A stretch of DNA of 64,000 nt from Leptidea sinapis (GCF_905404315.1 NC_066273.1:10540001-10604000), one strand, 5' to 3'. Counted from the first letter of the stretch, positions 42,593 to 53,884 are shown. Program-made: numbers and translations. Notes: generated by a model from the sequence alone, not told the origin.

Positions 42593-42847
42593 TTATAATT
42601 CTCATTTTAGCCATGAACCATACTGACAGATATATTCGCTGTTAGTTTAAAATTATGTACATCCGATAACTCGCAAATTCAATGCGCAATATATATATGT
42701 AAAATATAGTAAGTGACGCTATTTACAAAATATACTATGACCTAATTTGCGTCAAAATAGATAGATAGATTCTCTATGAATGAAGTTTGGTAAAATAAAT
42801 GACTTTATGGCTTTTATTGATTCAAAATCTCACCCCTTTAATTTTAG

Positions 42848-43100
42848 ATGTTATACTTCCTTAGTCGCGTTATGAAAAAATGGTGACAGTAAAATTTTAA
42901 GATGCGCGCGCATCACTGTAACACAAAAGTAACAGGTTGATGTTGGTTCCTAAAATTTTTTCGTCATTCGTTATTTTTTTCTTGGTTTCTTCGTCCATTA
43001 TTAGGACAGGCAAAGGGTTCAAGCCTATACAGCCAAAGCCATCTTCGTAAAATTTTTACAAAATTGTTCTTTCTAAAAACGTAGAATAGCACCAGGAATA
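42848..43100. repeat. Interspersed repeat, inverted copy at 61.6-61.9 kb
   Basis: In reverse complement it matches 61615-61885: GGATTCAAGGCCATA-like blocks, CCTAATAATGGACGAAGAAA and the 14-base palindrome GATGCGCGCGCATC (42901-42914 here, 61809-61822 there). It is non-coding, probably a MITE or SINE-like element. Confidence 0.7.
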
Positions 43101-43281
43101 AATCATTTTAATGATTTTTGCTTCGTTAGTATGCACACACTTTTTTTTTTATTTTCATAGCGGCAATCATGTAAACAAATTTTTCTGTGAGTATAAATTT
43201 TGATTAAAATATGTAATATTGGTAATATTGAGACACTTTTGACACAAATTATCTTACTCCATATTTAGCATAATATATAGC

Positions 43282-43477
43282 CTGTGTTATAGGTTGCAAG
43301 ACAAAGATATGTATTTAATACAATATACTTACTTAAACATACATAAATACATTTAAATATCCATGACTCGGAAACAAACATCCATATTCATCATATAAAT
43401 GCTTGCACCTACCGGGATTCGAACCCGGGACCTCTAGCTTAGTAGGTAGGATCGCTAACCACTAGGCTATACAGGTT
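43282..43477 (-). mobile_element. tRNA-headed SINE, complete
   Basis: On the minus strand it starts ACCTGTATAGCCTAGTGGTT. The A box TAGCCTAGTGG is 43469-43459 and the B box GGTTCGAATCC is 43425-43415; the T arm pairs CCCGG/CCGGG. The body (TTTATATGATGAATATGGAT...) ends CTTGCAACCTATAACACAG. It is about 196 bases and transcribed by pol III if active. Confidence 0.85.
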
Positions 43478-43763
43478 CCAATTTTCGTTGATTATGCGAA
43501 ATTGGTTGCGTGCTCTGCAATTATGTTTCTCAAGATGACTGGTTAAGCCTGTGCAACTTTGGATGACGAATTATTAACATTATACAGAGACAAGCAGTTG
43601 TACTACGTACTGTGTTGAAACATATAACCTATTTGAGCGCCATTATAAGTTGGGAAATTTGAACTATAATTACCTTAATATCGGTATAAGTATAATGGAC
43701 TTTTAATAGTTGCAAAATAGCTTCTATTAGTATTGTGATTATGAAGAAAACCTGATGTTCTAA

Positions 43764-43915
43764 ATTCAAATATTTCTATTCTAAATTTGGTAAAGAAATC
43801 GTTTATTTAAAATTGTTTGAATCTACCACACATTCGGTAGAGAAATCCCTCAATCCTTCGACGAGCGGGCGCAAGAAACTCGGCAGGATTTTTTATTATA
43901 TTAAATGTTTGGTAT
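43764..43915 (-). mobile_element. LINE 3' tail relic
   Basis: The reverse complement contains CTGCCGAGTTTCTTGCGCCC followed by an A/T-rich tail with AATATTTGAATTTAG, like the 17.76 and 13.37 kb tails. Confidence 0.55.
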
Positions 43916-43919
43916 CCTA

Positions 43920-45110
43920 ACTAATGCTATAAATACTAATGTTAGTTTTCCTGTTTAGCTCACTTCACTACTCGGCTAATCTTAATGAAATTCTGCTCGC
44001 ATTTGCAATACTTATACTTTTTAATTAAACTTTAGCAAAGTGGTAATTGTATAGCAATCCTTTTTCGAATGGATCGTAGAATCTGACATTCAATAAGTGA
44101 TTGAAAAATGCAATGGAATGAATCTATTAATTATAATATTTATTGTTCTGTTAGACGATTCTCATGGCTCACTTAAGAATAAAATACTAACATGCTTTTA
44201 AGTCACACTATAAACTAACTATAAACCTAGTAATTTAAATTAATTTTTACATTTACTTTTATTTATACTTAGTTATAAAACGCTTACTTTAAATTATTAT
44301 TATTTATCAATGCTGTGCATTTCTTTTATAGGTGTGCATATTAGAATTGTAAATAATGTTAAGTTTATATTTGTAAAATATTTTTTGTTTATATTTGTAT
44401 AGTAAAATAAATAAATAGACGATTCCTCAGAGACTGAGCTATTTTATACTGTATGTAGTATGTAGGTATGTACATTATTGAGACTGTATCCGGCGCAGGC
44501 GCCTCTCAACCGTCTGTTAGATAAGGCGTTATCATCTCATTGTTGCTCGCTCCTATCTCGATGGGTACTTGACCAATCATACCCTCGCCCCGGTCATTGA
44601 CAGGGTTACATTTAGAAGCATGCGAAACCCTTATCTTAAGTGAAGACCAAATTAATTCATATCGTGTCTCGAACTTGAGTATCATATGTGTCGGGCCTAA
44701 TTTACAAGAGACAATCACGGATGAGTAAAAAAGAAGGACTCCACGCCGTGATATTAGCAAGTGAAGCACCGTTATGCTAGTGTGTGTGCGGTTACGGGGG
44801 ATATTAGTTAAACAATTTTTTCTCCCTTAAATAATCATATGTGGCCAAAAATACTTTTATAGTATCGTTTTTAACGCTTTTTCACAACGCATGACGGCAT
44901 TTCTAAAATATTTTATTGAGACGCAAACTGATCCGTCACAGACGATGACAATTCTCATAATGGCCGCCTATCGGCCTGTAGTAGTGTATGTGTGTGCGTG
45001 GGGCTATGTATTTACACGTTAATCGGCTTGTTTTGGTGCTGCACTTTTATGTAAGGTGACACGGTGTCCTTATTTTTTTACTAGTCTGTGGAGACAATAA
45101 ATACGATAGT
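43920..45110. other. Intronic stretch, nothing recognised
   Basis: No family was recognised. The stretch 44480-44700 is of more even base composition, but without splice-bounded open frames. Confidence 0.45.
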
Positions 45111-45111
45111 A

Positions 45112-45275
45112 AAGGCATTTATGAATTCTTTTTGATGTCATTTCTAACGCTGCTACCGCTTCGCAAACAAATGGCGCTCTGAATGGCGAGAAACTTTTTG
45201 CGCTCTTTTTAATAAAATGTACAATATTGTACTGTCATTGTTATTGCTATAAAATAATCATAATCTAGTCATCAG
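45112..45275 (-). mobile_element. LINE B 3' UTR fragment
   Basis: AAAGGCATTTATGAATTC, CAAACAAATGGCGCTCTGAA and ACAATATTGTACTGTCATTG match the reverse complement of 8185-8415. The GTTTCTTGC motif is eroded (GAGAAACTTTTTGCGC). Confidence 0.75.
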
Positions 45276-45563
45276 TTGTAGAGAGGCATCATAAAATGCA
45301 TCTTTGTATCCTCGCTGTAGTCATGTAGGTGATCCTTTGTTGGATGATCCTGGTATTATGTAATGACTAATAATATACATTACAACTTACAACAGTATTA
45401 TTGTTGGCAATTTGTGATAATAATATAAGAAGAGGTAACTATAGAGTAACTCTACATTACGAATCTATTTTAAAGGATTACAGACTACCCTTCATATGAT
45501 TTTTGAAAGATTACATTTTTTTAAAATTTCGAATATCTTTCTATATCGTTGCAGTCATCGTTT

Positions 45564-46189
45564 TTAGGGTTCCGTAGCCAATTGGCAAAAAACGGAACCC
45601 TTATGGATTCTTCATGTCTGTCTGTCTGTCTGTCTGTCCGTCCGTATACCACAGCCACTTTTTTCCGAAACTATATGACCTGATATATACTATTGAAACA
45701 TTTAACACATTCAACATTTTCAAACAAAAATAGAAAAACACTATAGTTTTTGGGGATTCCCCATACTTAGAAGTGAAACTCAAAAAATTCTCTTCATCAA
45801 ATAGGTTTGATGAAGAGAAGAAGAGAAAAATGATTCGAAATATGAAGTCTCTAATATCATTTTTTTCTAAACTGAATAGTTTGCGCGAGAGACACTTCCA
45901 AAGTAGTAGTAAAATGTGCCCCCCCCCCCCATGTAACTTCTGAATTAAGAGAATGATAAAAATAAAAAAAATATATTATGTACAATACCATGCAAACAAC
46001 CACCAAAAATTGGTTTGAACGTGATTCAGTAAGTAGTTTTTTTTAATAGGTACTTCATACATCGTTAACTGCATTCAATCAACTCAAATATATAAAAAAA
46101 ATTAATAAACATAAGAACTTTTATATTATGTTACTTGCTGTTACAGAACCCTCCACGGGCGACTCCGCCTCGCTCTTGGCCGCTTTTTT
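45564..46189. repeat. Interspersed repeat, GGGTTCCGT hairpin start
   Basis: It starts TTTTTAGGGTTCCGTAGCC with a hairpin GGGTTCCGT/ACGGAACCC and a (GTCT)n run at 45617-45640, and ends CTCTTGGCCGCTTTTTT. This start and end pair looks like a dispersed lepidopteran repeat I have seen, but I cannot classify it. It contains a poly(C) run. Confidence 0.55.
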
Positions 46190-46317
46190 GAATGCAAATT
46201 ACTTTAAATAATCTTAGCATTAATCGTTCTTTTTGTTTTAAGTTAAATTATTTACAAACTGGTTTATTCTGTTTCACCGTTTGTATGACTCAGTTTTAAC
46301 GTCACTCAAGTGCACTC

Positions 46318-46336
46318 ACTGTGTGTGTGTGTGTGT
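46318..46336. repeat. (TG)n microsatellite
   Basis: TGTGTGTGTGTGTGTG within intronic DNA. Confidence 0.85.
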
Positions 46337-46786
46337 TACGTTTCAATTATATAACTCTTCATCGGAAGCTCTGTGATGCATGATGCAATTAATCAGGTCG
46401 GTCTTTGTTTTAACGAAGTTGATCGATATTTTACTATCTTCGAAGCAATTGTGTGGAAGCGAAGTATTGATACAAGTATTTTTGTAATTATTATATCGTA
46501 ATAGAAAACTGCTGTATTTATGTGCCAATATTCATGCCCCATACGGGATACATAATAATAAATTAGGATGGGCTATCCAAACTAGGATAGTCCGTGACAT
46601 GGGGGTCAGTCTCTTCCCAGTTGTGCAATGTAAAATGTCAAAGAAAAGAAACATCAACATATTTTAAGGTGACTAACAATGGTGGTTATGCAACTTATGA
46701 TGACAACCATGACTATTTTATGTATAATTTAGGGTGTGTATGGTGTGTGTGTGTGAATATGTGTTTCGCATTTTATTTATCTAATA

Positions 46787-46905
46787 TGGATTGACGATCT
46801 GGTCAAGTTTTCCGGAATACGTTGGATGAGGGCAGCGCAGGACCGATCGTCGCGGAGATCTTTGGGGGAGGCCTTTGTCCAGCAGTGGACGTCTCCCGGC
46901 TGATG
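46787..46905 (+). mobile_element. RTE-clade LINE C-terminus
   Basis: An open reading to TGA at 46901-46903: WIDDLVKFSGIRWMRAAQDR and SLGEAFVQQWTSPG, the conserved C-terminal end of lepidopteran RTE LINEs (WTDDL...W...A.....W...GEA.VQQW). The 3' UTR is minimal and starts TGATGATG. This is the shortest of three RTE ends in the window. Confidence 0.8.
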
Positions 46906-46909
46906 ATGT

Positions 46910-48375
46910 TTCAAGTAGGAAAATGTAACATCGTAGGTATATTGTGTAATAAATACATAAACAAATAGTTGGTGTACTACTTTGTTCTGCCGCCAAATAG
47001 TTGCAAAGCAGTCTCGGCGTTGAATTACTAAAAATATGCAAAGGTTGTCATATAAACATTCTATAATGAGTCGACGTACAACCATTTACGCACAGGTGAT
47101 ACGAATAATTAAATTTAAAAAAAGTTCACTTAGTAGGAAATTAGTGTTGCGCCATAAGAAGACCAAACACGTACAATGATATGATTCGTCAACGTAACAT
47201 GGCTAAATCTGAGTACCGAGACGCAATAGAACGAATCGGTACGACCGAGGCAATCGCGGGAAGGAGGGGGACGCCGCTCTTATTCGTATCGCATCCCATC
47301 GGTCTAGCCGCGGAATTGACTCACTGTATTATATAAAATATTTGCTACACTGTGGTTTCATTTTGAAGATTTAAACAAGAACGCTTATATTTTGTTTATT
47401 TAGTATTTGAATAGTTTTCTTTCCCGGTGGCGGCAGGCTCATTTTTAGACACAGCGTCCTTTTTCTGCCTCCAATCAGAAGTGTACAAGAACTATATTTT
47501 TTCATTCAGTTTGCAGCGTTACGTAGTTAGTGGAATACGCATTTCAATCCAATTGCCTATAATATGATATACACGCCCCTGAGGCAGGGTGTATCTGTTA
47601 CTATCAGTTGAACATATCTCGTCACTTCTACCATTGACAACATTGTACGTATGTAAACTCGAACGTGATAGTATGTAACGCGTCAGTGCTAGTAGGAATG
47701 AATCGTGAGCTGGGCCGGGTTCCGCGAACAGTGCTCGGGAGATGTATAACGTTTATTGTGTGAGTGCAATCGAGATGCAGCGTGGACGGAGGTGTCACCA
47801 AGTAGGGCCGCGGCCGGACGCTAACGGTCGGGCGCATTCCGCCCCTGTTCCCTCCAACCTCCAATACCCTCTTGTCACTATTTATTTGTTATACAATTAT
47901 GTGTGGCATAAGCTATAAATACATGATCGGATATTGAACCATCGGCCGCGGTCCGTAGACAGACCATCCATATTTGATGGTATGTCGAATTGTTCATAGC
48001 ACAAAACCATTACTGTTTTTTTTCGGTGGACACTGCGATATAATATGGTCCGCTACCCGACCGATGGTTTGCCGTATCAAATCCTACAATGTGTTTGGGC
48101 TATTTATTACTTAAATATCTCTGTGAATCTTGAATATCAGGCCATTTTTCATAAGGGGTTTCGATTGTAGGAATCCCAGTTCCGGAATTTTTTGTTTTTT
48201 TTTACTTACATCCATTATAGTTGTATGGAGATATGGTAAATATATACCCCCTTATTCATAATAGTCTGCTAACTTAAAGCATTGCTAATTCTCACTCTGT
48301 CTAATTCTATTGACCTAAGTCAGAATGAGAAATAACACTCTGTAGCAGCTGTTAAAAAATGAGAATGCTTATTAT
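46910..48375. other. Intronic stretch with a faint SINE tail
   Basis: No gene was recognised. 47580-47632 resembles a decayed hairpin-SINE 3' end (GGCAGGGTGTATCTG, TATCAGTTGAACATATCTCG). The rest is unassigned. Confidence 0.4.
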
Positions 48376-48379
48376 TAAA

Positions 48380-49310
48380 TACATCTATATTTTTCTATAA
48401 AGTCGCTTTTTAGCATAATACACTTGTAGTATATCTTTTCTAAACTTAATATTCCTGTCTTCATCATCTTCCTATCTCTGTCCTTTCAAATAATCCTTCG
48501 ACTTTGGAAATAGATGGAAATCACTGTGGGCTTGGTTGGGTGATATAGGATGCTCAAGTATTTCTAAACAAACACCTCGAATTACAGCCATAGCAAGCCT
48601 GTGAGCCGGGGCATTATCTTGATGGAATAAAACAATTGTTGCTAGTTTGCCCTTCGTTGCGTAGGTTTTATTTCTTTGCATTTAAATTGTAACAGTAGCT
48701 CTATGGTCGAGATGTTTAGTAATGACTAGAGACCGGATTAAATGCTACAAAAAATGCCCAAAATATGCATGCAGATATGCAAGTAAAATAGCTAAAATAT
48801 GCACGAATATCCATAAAAAAGGCCAAAATATGCATACGTCATATGTATATGTCATATATTTAAATATTGTTTTTTTTAAATAAAGGCTTGTACTGACAAT
48901 CGTATTTGTGAAAAAAACTATCACAAGATATACCTACTTAGGTAACAATGAAATTTAAGATTTACCTTTAAAAATATGTACTACTGAGTACTGTTCTAAA
49001 TGTTGTGTAGACAAATTGTGTCTATGATCGCTCGCTATTATGCATAATAATTTTTTTTCTAAAATATGCAACTCTAAAAAGGTACTAAATATGCAATATG
49101 CAGTTGCATATAATCCGGTCATGGTAATCACCATTGTTTACCATTCCAGTAAAGAGAGCCCATTATCTCTCCGGTCGAACGACTCGCTCTTAAATTTTTT
49201 GAGCAAGTGGAAATGATGGTATATTCATAGGCTGCAATTTTGCTTCTGCATCATATTGGTGAAGCCAGTTTTAATCCATGGTTATAATTCGAGCTAAGAA
49301 ACGTAAATGT
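48380..49310 (-). pseudogene. Mariner transposase relic
   Basis: Two parts on the minus strand. The middle part (49305-49135) reads RIITMD-stop-NWLHQYDAEAK, then LAQKI, matching the IITGDE(T)W.HQYDPE.K block that carries the first catalytic Asp. The C-terminal part (48681-48472) reads VLFHQDNAPAHRLAMAVIRG and HPISPNQAHSDFHLFPKSKD, with the second and third Asp regions (QDNAPAH; S-D-F-H-LFP). Stops and indels kill it. A MITE (48731-49120) separates the two parts. Confidence 0.8.
48731..49120. mobile_element. MITE with GACCGGATTA ends inside mariner
   Basis: Starts GACCGGATTAAATGC and ends GCATATAATCCGGTC: 15-bp terminal inverted repeats with one mismatch. The interior is rich in ATATGCA repeats near both ends (subterminal repeats). 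No clear target duplication was read. Removing it would bring the two mariner blocks together in order. Confidence 0.7.
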
Positions 49311-49378
49311 ATATGTTGTTGTAGTTGCTTAAAGCTCGAGAAATATTTAGTCTTATTTGTGCATCAGTAAGTTTACCA

Positions 49379-49636
49379 GTGGGAGGCTCCTTTACACAAG
49401 AAGCCGGCTACATTGTAGGTACCACAACGGCGCCTATTTCTGCCGTGAAGCATTAATGTATAAAGATTACTTTCTTTCGATCTGAAGGGCGCCGTAGCTG
49501 TGTGTGTAGTGAACTTACTGGGCAAATGAGGCACAAAATCTTATGTCTCGAGGTGACGAGAGCAATTGTAGTGCCGCTCAGAATTTTTGGGTTTTTCAAG
49601 AATCCTGAGCGGTACTGCATTGTAACGGCAACGTAA
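49379..49636 (+). mobile_element. Hairpin SINE copy
   Basis: The head GTGGGAGGCTCCTTTACACA is kept; the hairpin GTGCCGCTCAG...CTGAGCGGTACTGC has one mismatch. The 3' tail is deleted after GTAACGGCAACG, before the A-run. A duplicated TGTGTGTG sits inside the GTAGC block. Confidence 0.85.
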
Positions 49637-50097
49637 AAAAAGCTAATTCTATGAATTTTCACGCACGAGGTATGAACACTAGTCGATACCATTCGAAATC
49701 TTAGCACACACAATAATCCTACCTCAGAGTTGAAATGTCTTATTATTATGTATTATACGTAGTGCTAGCAAAAGTACAAGGTGAATCAGTAACTGGCCAC
49801 TGAGGTCATGGTGAGGACCGGTTCTTCTTGAGGCTCCCGATGACGTCACAGAAGATTCTACGGATCTGTAATCGCGATTTGTAGTAAACACGTTTAAAAA
49901 TATCTTTAGTAGATATAACTTCATTTCGCGATTATTTTATATTATGTATAAGAGATTTCCACTCATTTAGTTGTACTGGATCATCATATCTCCGGAACCG
50001 TAAGGCCCGAGACTTGAAGTTTGGTAAAATCTTGCATTTTTGCGATTTTCGAAATTTCACCCGTAAGAGGTGCTGCGGGGTTGGTAAGGCATAAAGG

Positions 50098-50315
50098 CAT
50101 AAAAGGCATTTATTTTCTCAAAATTGATTCCTTAAGAATTCTTTTTGATGTAATTTCTAATATACTAGATACTACTGCCGCTTCGGAAACAAATGGCGCT
50201 CTGAGAGAGTAAAAGCGGCGCAAGAAACTCTCCCAGCATTCTATTTTGCGCTCTTTTCAATAAAGATATTATACAATATTGTACAGTAATTTGTATCGCT
50301 AAAAATGACATAATG
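50098..50315 (-). mobile_element. LINE B 3' UTR fragment
   Basis: AAAGGCATTTATTTTCTCAAAA, CGGAAACAAATGGCGCTCTG, GGCGCAAGAAACTCTCCCAG and ATACAATATTGTACAGT match the reverse complement of 8190-8415. Confidence 0.85.
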
Positions 50316-50389
50316 GATCATTCAGAAATACGTTATTGTTTTATTTTTGTTTCATCGGTATAGATTTAAAATTTATTAGAGTTTTTTTT

Positions 50390-50432
50390 TTAATTAAGAG
50401 CAGAACAACGTCTGTCCGAACGGGTCAACTAG
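50390..50432 (+). mobile_element. Helitron 3' terminus
   Basis: GAACAACGTCTGTCCGAACG then GGTCAACTAG|T, matching the CTAG|T border. The 5' part was not identified. Confidence 0.5.
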
Positions 50433-50509
50433 TTAATTAGTTATAGATATTTGTTTCGCCGTATTGGCATTACTGTCATCATGTTATCTTTTATCTTTAA
50501 ACGAGCAAT

Positions 50510-50830
50510 TCTTGTATATTATATAATCTGAATCTCGGAAACGGCTCCAACGATTTTAATGATATTTAGTATACAGGTAGTTTCGAGGGCGAGAAATCGA
50601 TCTAGCTTTAAATAAAAAGAAATATAGTTTTATCCGTGTTTTAATTAGAATATGATGATAAATTTCGCCATACAAGACTATAATAGCTCAGATGGGACAT
50701 TGGGTGAACCGGAAATACAGAAGACCCCGGTTCGAATCCAAATGTACTATTAGTTTTTTTTTGTTCAAGTTTTGTACATTCTCAAAAATCCGAGCAAGGC
50801 TCGGTCGTCCGGATATTGAATTAATTTAAC
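50510..50830 (+). mobile_element. Repeat with tRNA-like region (SINE-type)
   Basis: A-box-like TAGCTCAGATGGG (50684-50696) and B box GGTTCGAATCC (50729-50739), 33 bases apart as in tRNAs, sit in the middle of a longer repeat beginning AATCTGAATCTCGGAAACGG and ending GGCTCGGTCGTCCGGATATT. The tRNA-like part is thus not at the 5' end as in ordinary SINEs. Confidence 0.6.
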
Positions 50831-51070
50831 GGTGATAAAGTATTTTTCTTAAGTACTCTCTGCTGGCTTAAAATTAACTCGCTTGATTTCGAGTACTTCT
50901 TCGTTATCCTAAAATATTTTTTGTGTCGTTATCGTTATCCATAAGGTTAACTCTTAGCGCGGTGCCTATTTCGTGGGTCTGGTTATTATATTTGCTTGGT
51001 TTGACTTCATTTACTTCGCTTATTGTTTTACTTTAACATTCAAATAATTGTGGGGAGTAATAAAAGCGGG

Positions 51071-51309
51071 AGCTCCTTTGCACCAGATGCCGGCTAGATT
51101 ATGGGTACCACAACAATAAGAAGCAGTAATGTGTAAGCATTGCTGTGTTTCGGTCTGAAGGGCGCCGTAGCTAGTGAAATTACTGGGACAAATGAGACTT
51201 AACCTATCCTATGTCTCAAGGTGATGAGCGCAGTTCTAGCAAAGAAAAAAATTTTGGGGTTTTTCAAGAATCCTGAACGTCCTGCTCGTCTCGTCCCTTA
51301 TTTTAATAA
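51071..51309 (+). mobile_element. Hairpin SINE with deletion joining hairpin to tail
   Basis: Head GGGAGCTCCTTTGCACCAG to GTTTTTCAAGAATCCTGA, which then jumps directly to ACGTCCTGCTCGTCTCG: the right stem and the linker are gone. CTGA is shared at both deletion edges. Confidence 0.85.
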
Positions 51310-51659
51310 AATATTTTCATAAAAAATATTTCATGGGTAAGCCTATTATTGCTGGCTTTGACTTCATTTACTTCGCTTATTGTTTCACTTAAACATTGAA
51401 ATAATATACATAAAAAAAATGTTACAAATCGTACCCGTATCACTACAGCAAGAAGTAAATAATTTCTGAACGGTTGCTGTATGACTCAGAAGGCAGACTG
51501 TCTAAATGCAAAACTTGGACTCATGACAAAGTCTGATTTCAAGAACCGTAACGAAACTCACAACTGTGATTGAAGGCCACTGCCGATTTCCAAGGCAAAA
51601 TATTGGTTTTTATTGAATTATCACTGACTAATTTAATCGGCTTTCGACTCATTTGCTCT

Positions 51660-52035
51660 ATTTATATCTCGAAGAGTGTTCCAGCTGTTTTAACTCATTC
51701 CTGCCGCCGTATTCTACCTTCGCAAGACACGCCACAAATAAGATTATCATCCCCACCATCTGGATGTGTGGCGGTTGTCGTAAGAGACGACTAATCGCTT
51801 CTTCGATGTGGGAGAGTCACGTTGCCGCCCTTTCACGACAGCAGGAGTAGGTTGGGATGTATTATTACCAAACTGGCACAGACATCCTTGTTAGTGTCGA
51901 TAACGCTGTGTCTTCTCTCGAGTCATTTATTGAAAAAGCCAATCGTTTTCAAATAAACTCCCATAAGAAAATTTCCGCGTTAACAACTAAAGAGACCCTA
52001 TTGTTTCAATAACAGCTCTTCGACACCACTCTATA
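51660..52035 (+). mobile_element. LINE A relic, order rearranged
   Basis: 51690-51775 matches the late coding part (CATTCCTGCCGCCGTATTCT, CCACCATCTGGATGTGTGGC), but 51900-52030 downstream matches the earlier part (GTGTCTTCTCTCGAGTCATT, CTAAAGAGACCCTATTG, AACAGCTCTTCGAC). The two are therefore out of order. Confidence 0.6.
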
Positions 52036-52178
52036 CATCACATTTTATGGAGTATCTTTCGCACCTAGAAGCTAAGACCCTTTTAAATCCAATTTTAGGC
52101 GCTAGACAGGAAAAAACAGTGCCGTCTAGAGACGGCCAAAAGGTAGATAAATAGTTTTCGAAACCATCAGTCCATACG

Positions 52179-52425
52179 AATGGCAGTGAGCAGGGCACAT
52201 AGTTGGACGGACAGATGGCCGGTGGGGCAGAAAAGTTCTCGGATCGCGACCACGTACCGGAAGACGCAATGTTGGTCCCCCACAAGATGGACCGACGATC
52301 TGGTCAAGATCGCCGGAATACGCTGGATGAGGGCAGCGCAGGACTGATCGTCGTGGAGATCTTTGGGGGAGGCCTTTGTCCAGCAGTGGACGTCTTCCGG
52401 CTGCAATGATGATGATGAAAGATGA
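52179..52425 (+). mobile_element. RTE-clade LINE C-terminus
   Basis: Reads W-Q-stop-AGHIVGRTDGRWGRKVL, SRPRTGRRNVG, a frameshift at 52277, then RWTDDLVKIAGIRWMRAAQD, stop, WRSLGEAFVQQWTSSG, and the 3' end GCAATGATGATGATGA. It is the same family as 46787 and 55605. The 5' limit is truncation. Confidence 0.8.
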
Positions 52426-52790
52426 TACGAAAACTGTTTCCGTTTTACTTTTGGGGATCGCGCAGCTGCTACTCCACAGTACACGTAAAATCTTCAAAAT
52501 GATGTCCAAATAATCTTCCATATTTATACATCATTTCAAAAACAGATATTTTGTATCATAACCATTCGGGTTTTTAACAGATAACAATTTCACTACCAAG
52601 CTGTTGACTTGTAAGAATTTCGCAAGATGAGATAATATTTCCAAAAAATTGCATGTATACTGTACATAATTATACTAGTTTTGAATACTTACATGTTGAT
52701 ATCAATATGATTTTTAACTTTCACTGATATGTTTTCACTTTATTTATACACGCACTGATTAGTGTCAGATGTTTTCTTATATTCACATAA

Positions 52791-53145
52791 TCTAAACTAA
52801 TATTATAAAGAGGAAACATTTGTGTTTTTTTATGTATGTTTGTAATGTTTTCACAAAAAAGTACTGGACTAATTTCTAATATTCTTTCTTATTCACTATT
52901 AGAAAGCTGCATCTTCACTGAGTCACATATACTATATAACATTTATAAAAAATAGGGATCCTTACTAAAAATTCAATAATATTACCCAAAAAATTTGTAA
53001 GCGCGTGTGCTGCGGAAACTATTGATGATAGAACAAAAAAAATGTTCTACAGTATTATAGAAGGTTCAACTACTGTATAGTCCAACTTAGTAGATTTAAT
53101 ACTACCAAGAGATCGGTATCTAGTGAAACCGCGGGGTATTGCTAG
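52791..53145 (+). mobile_element. Non-autonomous Helitron
   Basis: A|TCTAAACTAATATTATAAAG at the start and GCGGGGTATTGCTAG|T at the end, the insertion form A|TC...CTAG|T. Short GC-rich sequence precedes CTAG. The interior is non-coding. The same 5' family is at 57066. Confidence 0.7.
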
Positions 53146-53149
53146 TATT

Positions 53150-53655
53150 ATATATAAGTGGACCAAAGTCTGTACAAAATCTATAGTTAGAATAACTTTG
53201 CGATAAATAATATTTACTTATTAAATAATAACTTTATTAAATCATAATAATGAAATTATTTTGTTTCAATCTGCCAACATTAATTACCTAATTGAAAATT
53301 ATTAACGCATATTTAAGTCAAAGATCATTATTATCTGTTACGTAGGTGTCTTAAAATAATAGATTAGTGAATTTCTACTAAAAATATATTAAAAGGTCAC
53401 AGAAGATCTGGACAAACGTCTCGCGCTATAACTTCGTGAATGAACGCTAGTAGGACATTAACAACATCGCTGTATTTATTTGCTTTTTAAATGTTTTGCT
53501 AAAATAAACATGTTATTTGTATTTTGTTGTGGGCTTGGGCTAAAGTATATCTGTTGAGTATTTGATCTATGATTTTATGATTTTGTAACCAAACCAAGAT
53601 CAATGATCGCCCCCACCCTATCATTTTACTGGAAAAAGTACAACAAAATATCATT
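53150..53655. other. Intronic stretch, nothing recognised
   Basis: AT-rich DNA; no gene or repeat family recognised. Confidence 0.5.
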
Positions 53656-53659
53656 TTAC

Positions 53660-53880
53660 AGTGCGGTTTTCAAGTATCTTTCTTTCACTAACAAATAACT
53701 ATAATTCCTTGCGGGTTGTTTACAGGACGATACAACCAGCGTACAAAAAAATCAAGTACAACTGAAAGGCCGGACACGTACTGCAGACGCCTCTGGTATT
53801 GCAGAGAGTATAGCCGATAGGCAATCAATTACCAGCAGATGATCGGTACGATAGTTTTTCCTCCCTATTTAAAAAAAAAA
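53660..53880 (+). mobile_element. LINE A 3' relic
   Basis: CAGTGCGGTTTTCAAG, AGGACGATACAACC, GAAAGGCCGGACACGTAC and GCCTCTGGTATTGCAGAGAG track the family A 3' coding end and UTR in order, with heavy decay and an A-run at the end. Confidence 0.65.
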
Positions 53881-53884
53881 TCTA

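Noticed and set aside
45601..45783. 60-codon minus-strand open frame
   Set aside because: It runs through the (GTCT)n run and hairpin of an interspersed repeat; no protein motif.
46777..47085. Minus-strand open frames of about 100 codons
   Set aside because: They are the antisense of the RTE C-terminus at 46787-46905.
52126..52521. 131-codon minus-strand open frame
   Set aside because: Antisense of the RTE C-terminus at 52179-52425; the coding signature is on the + strand.
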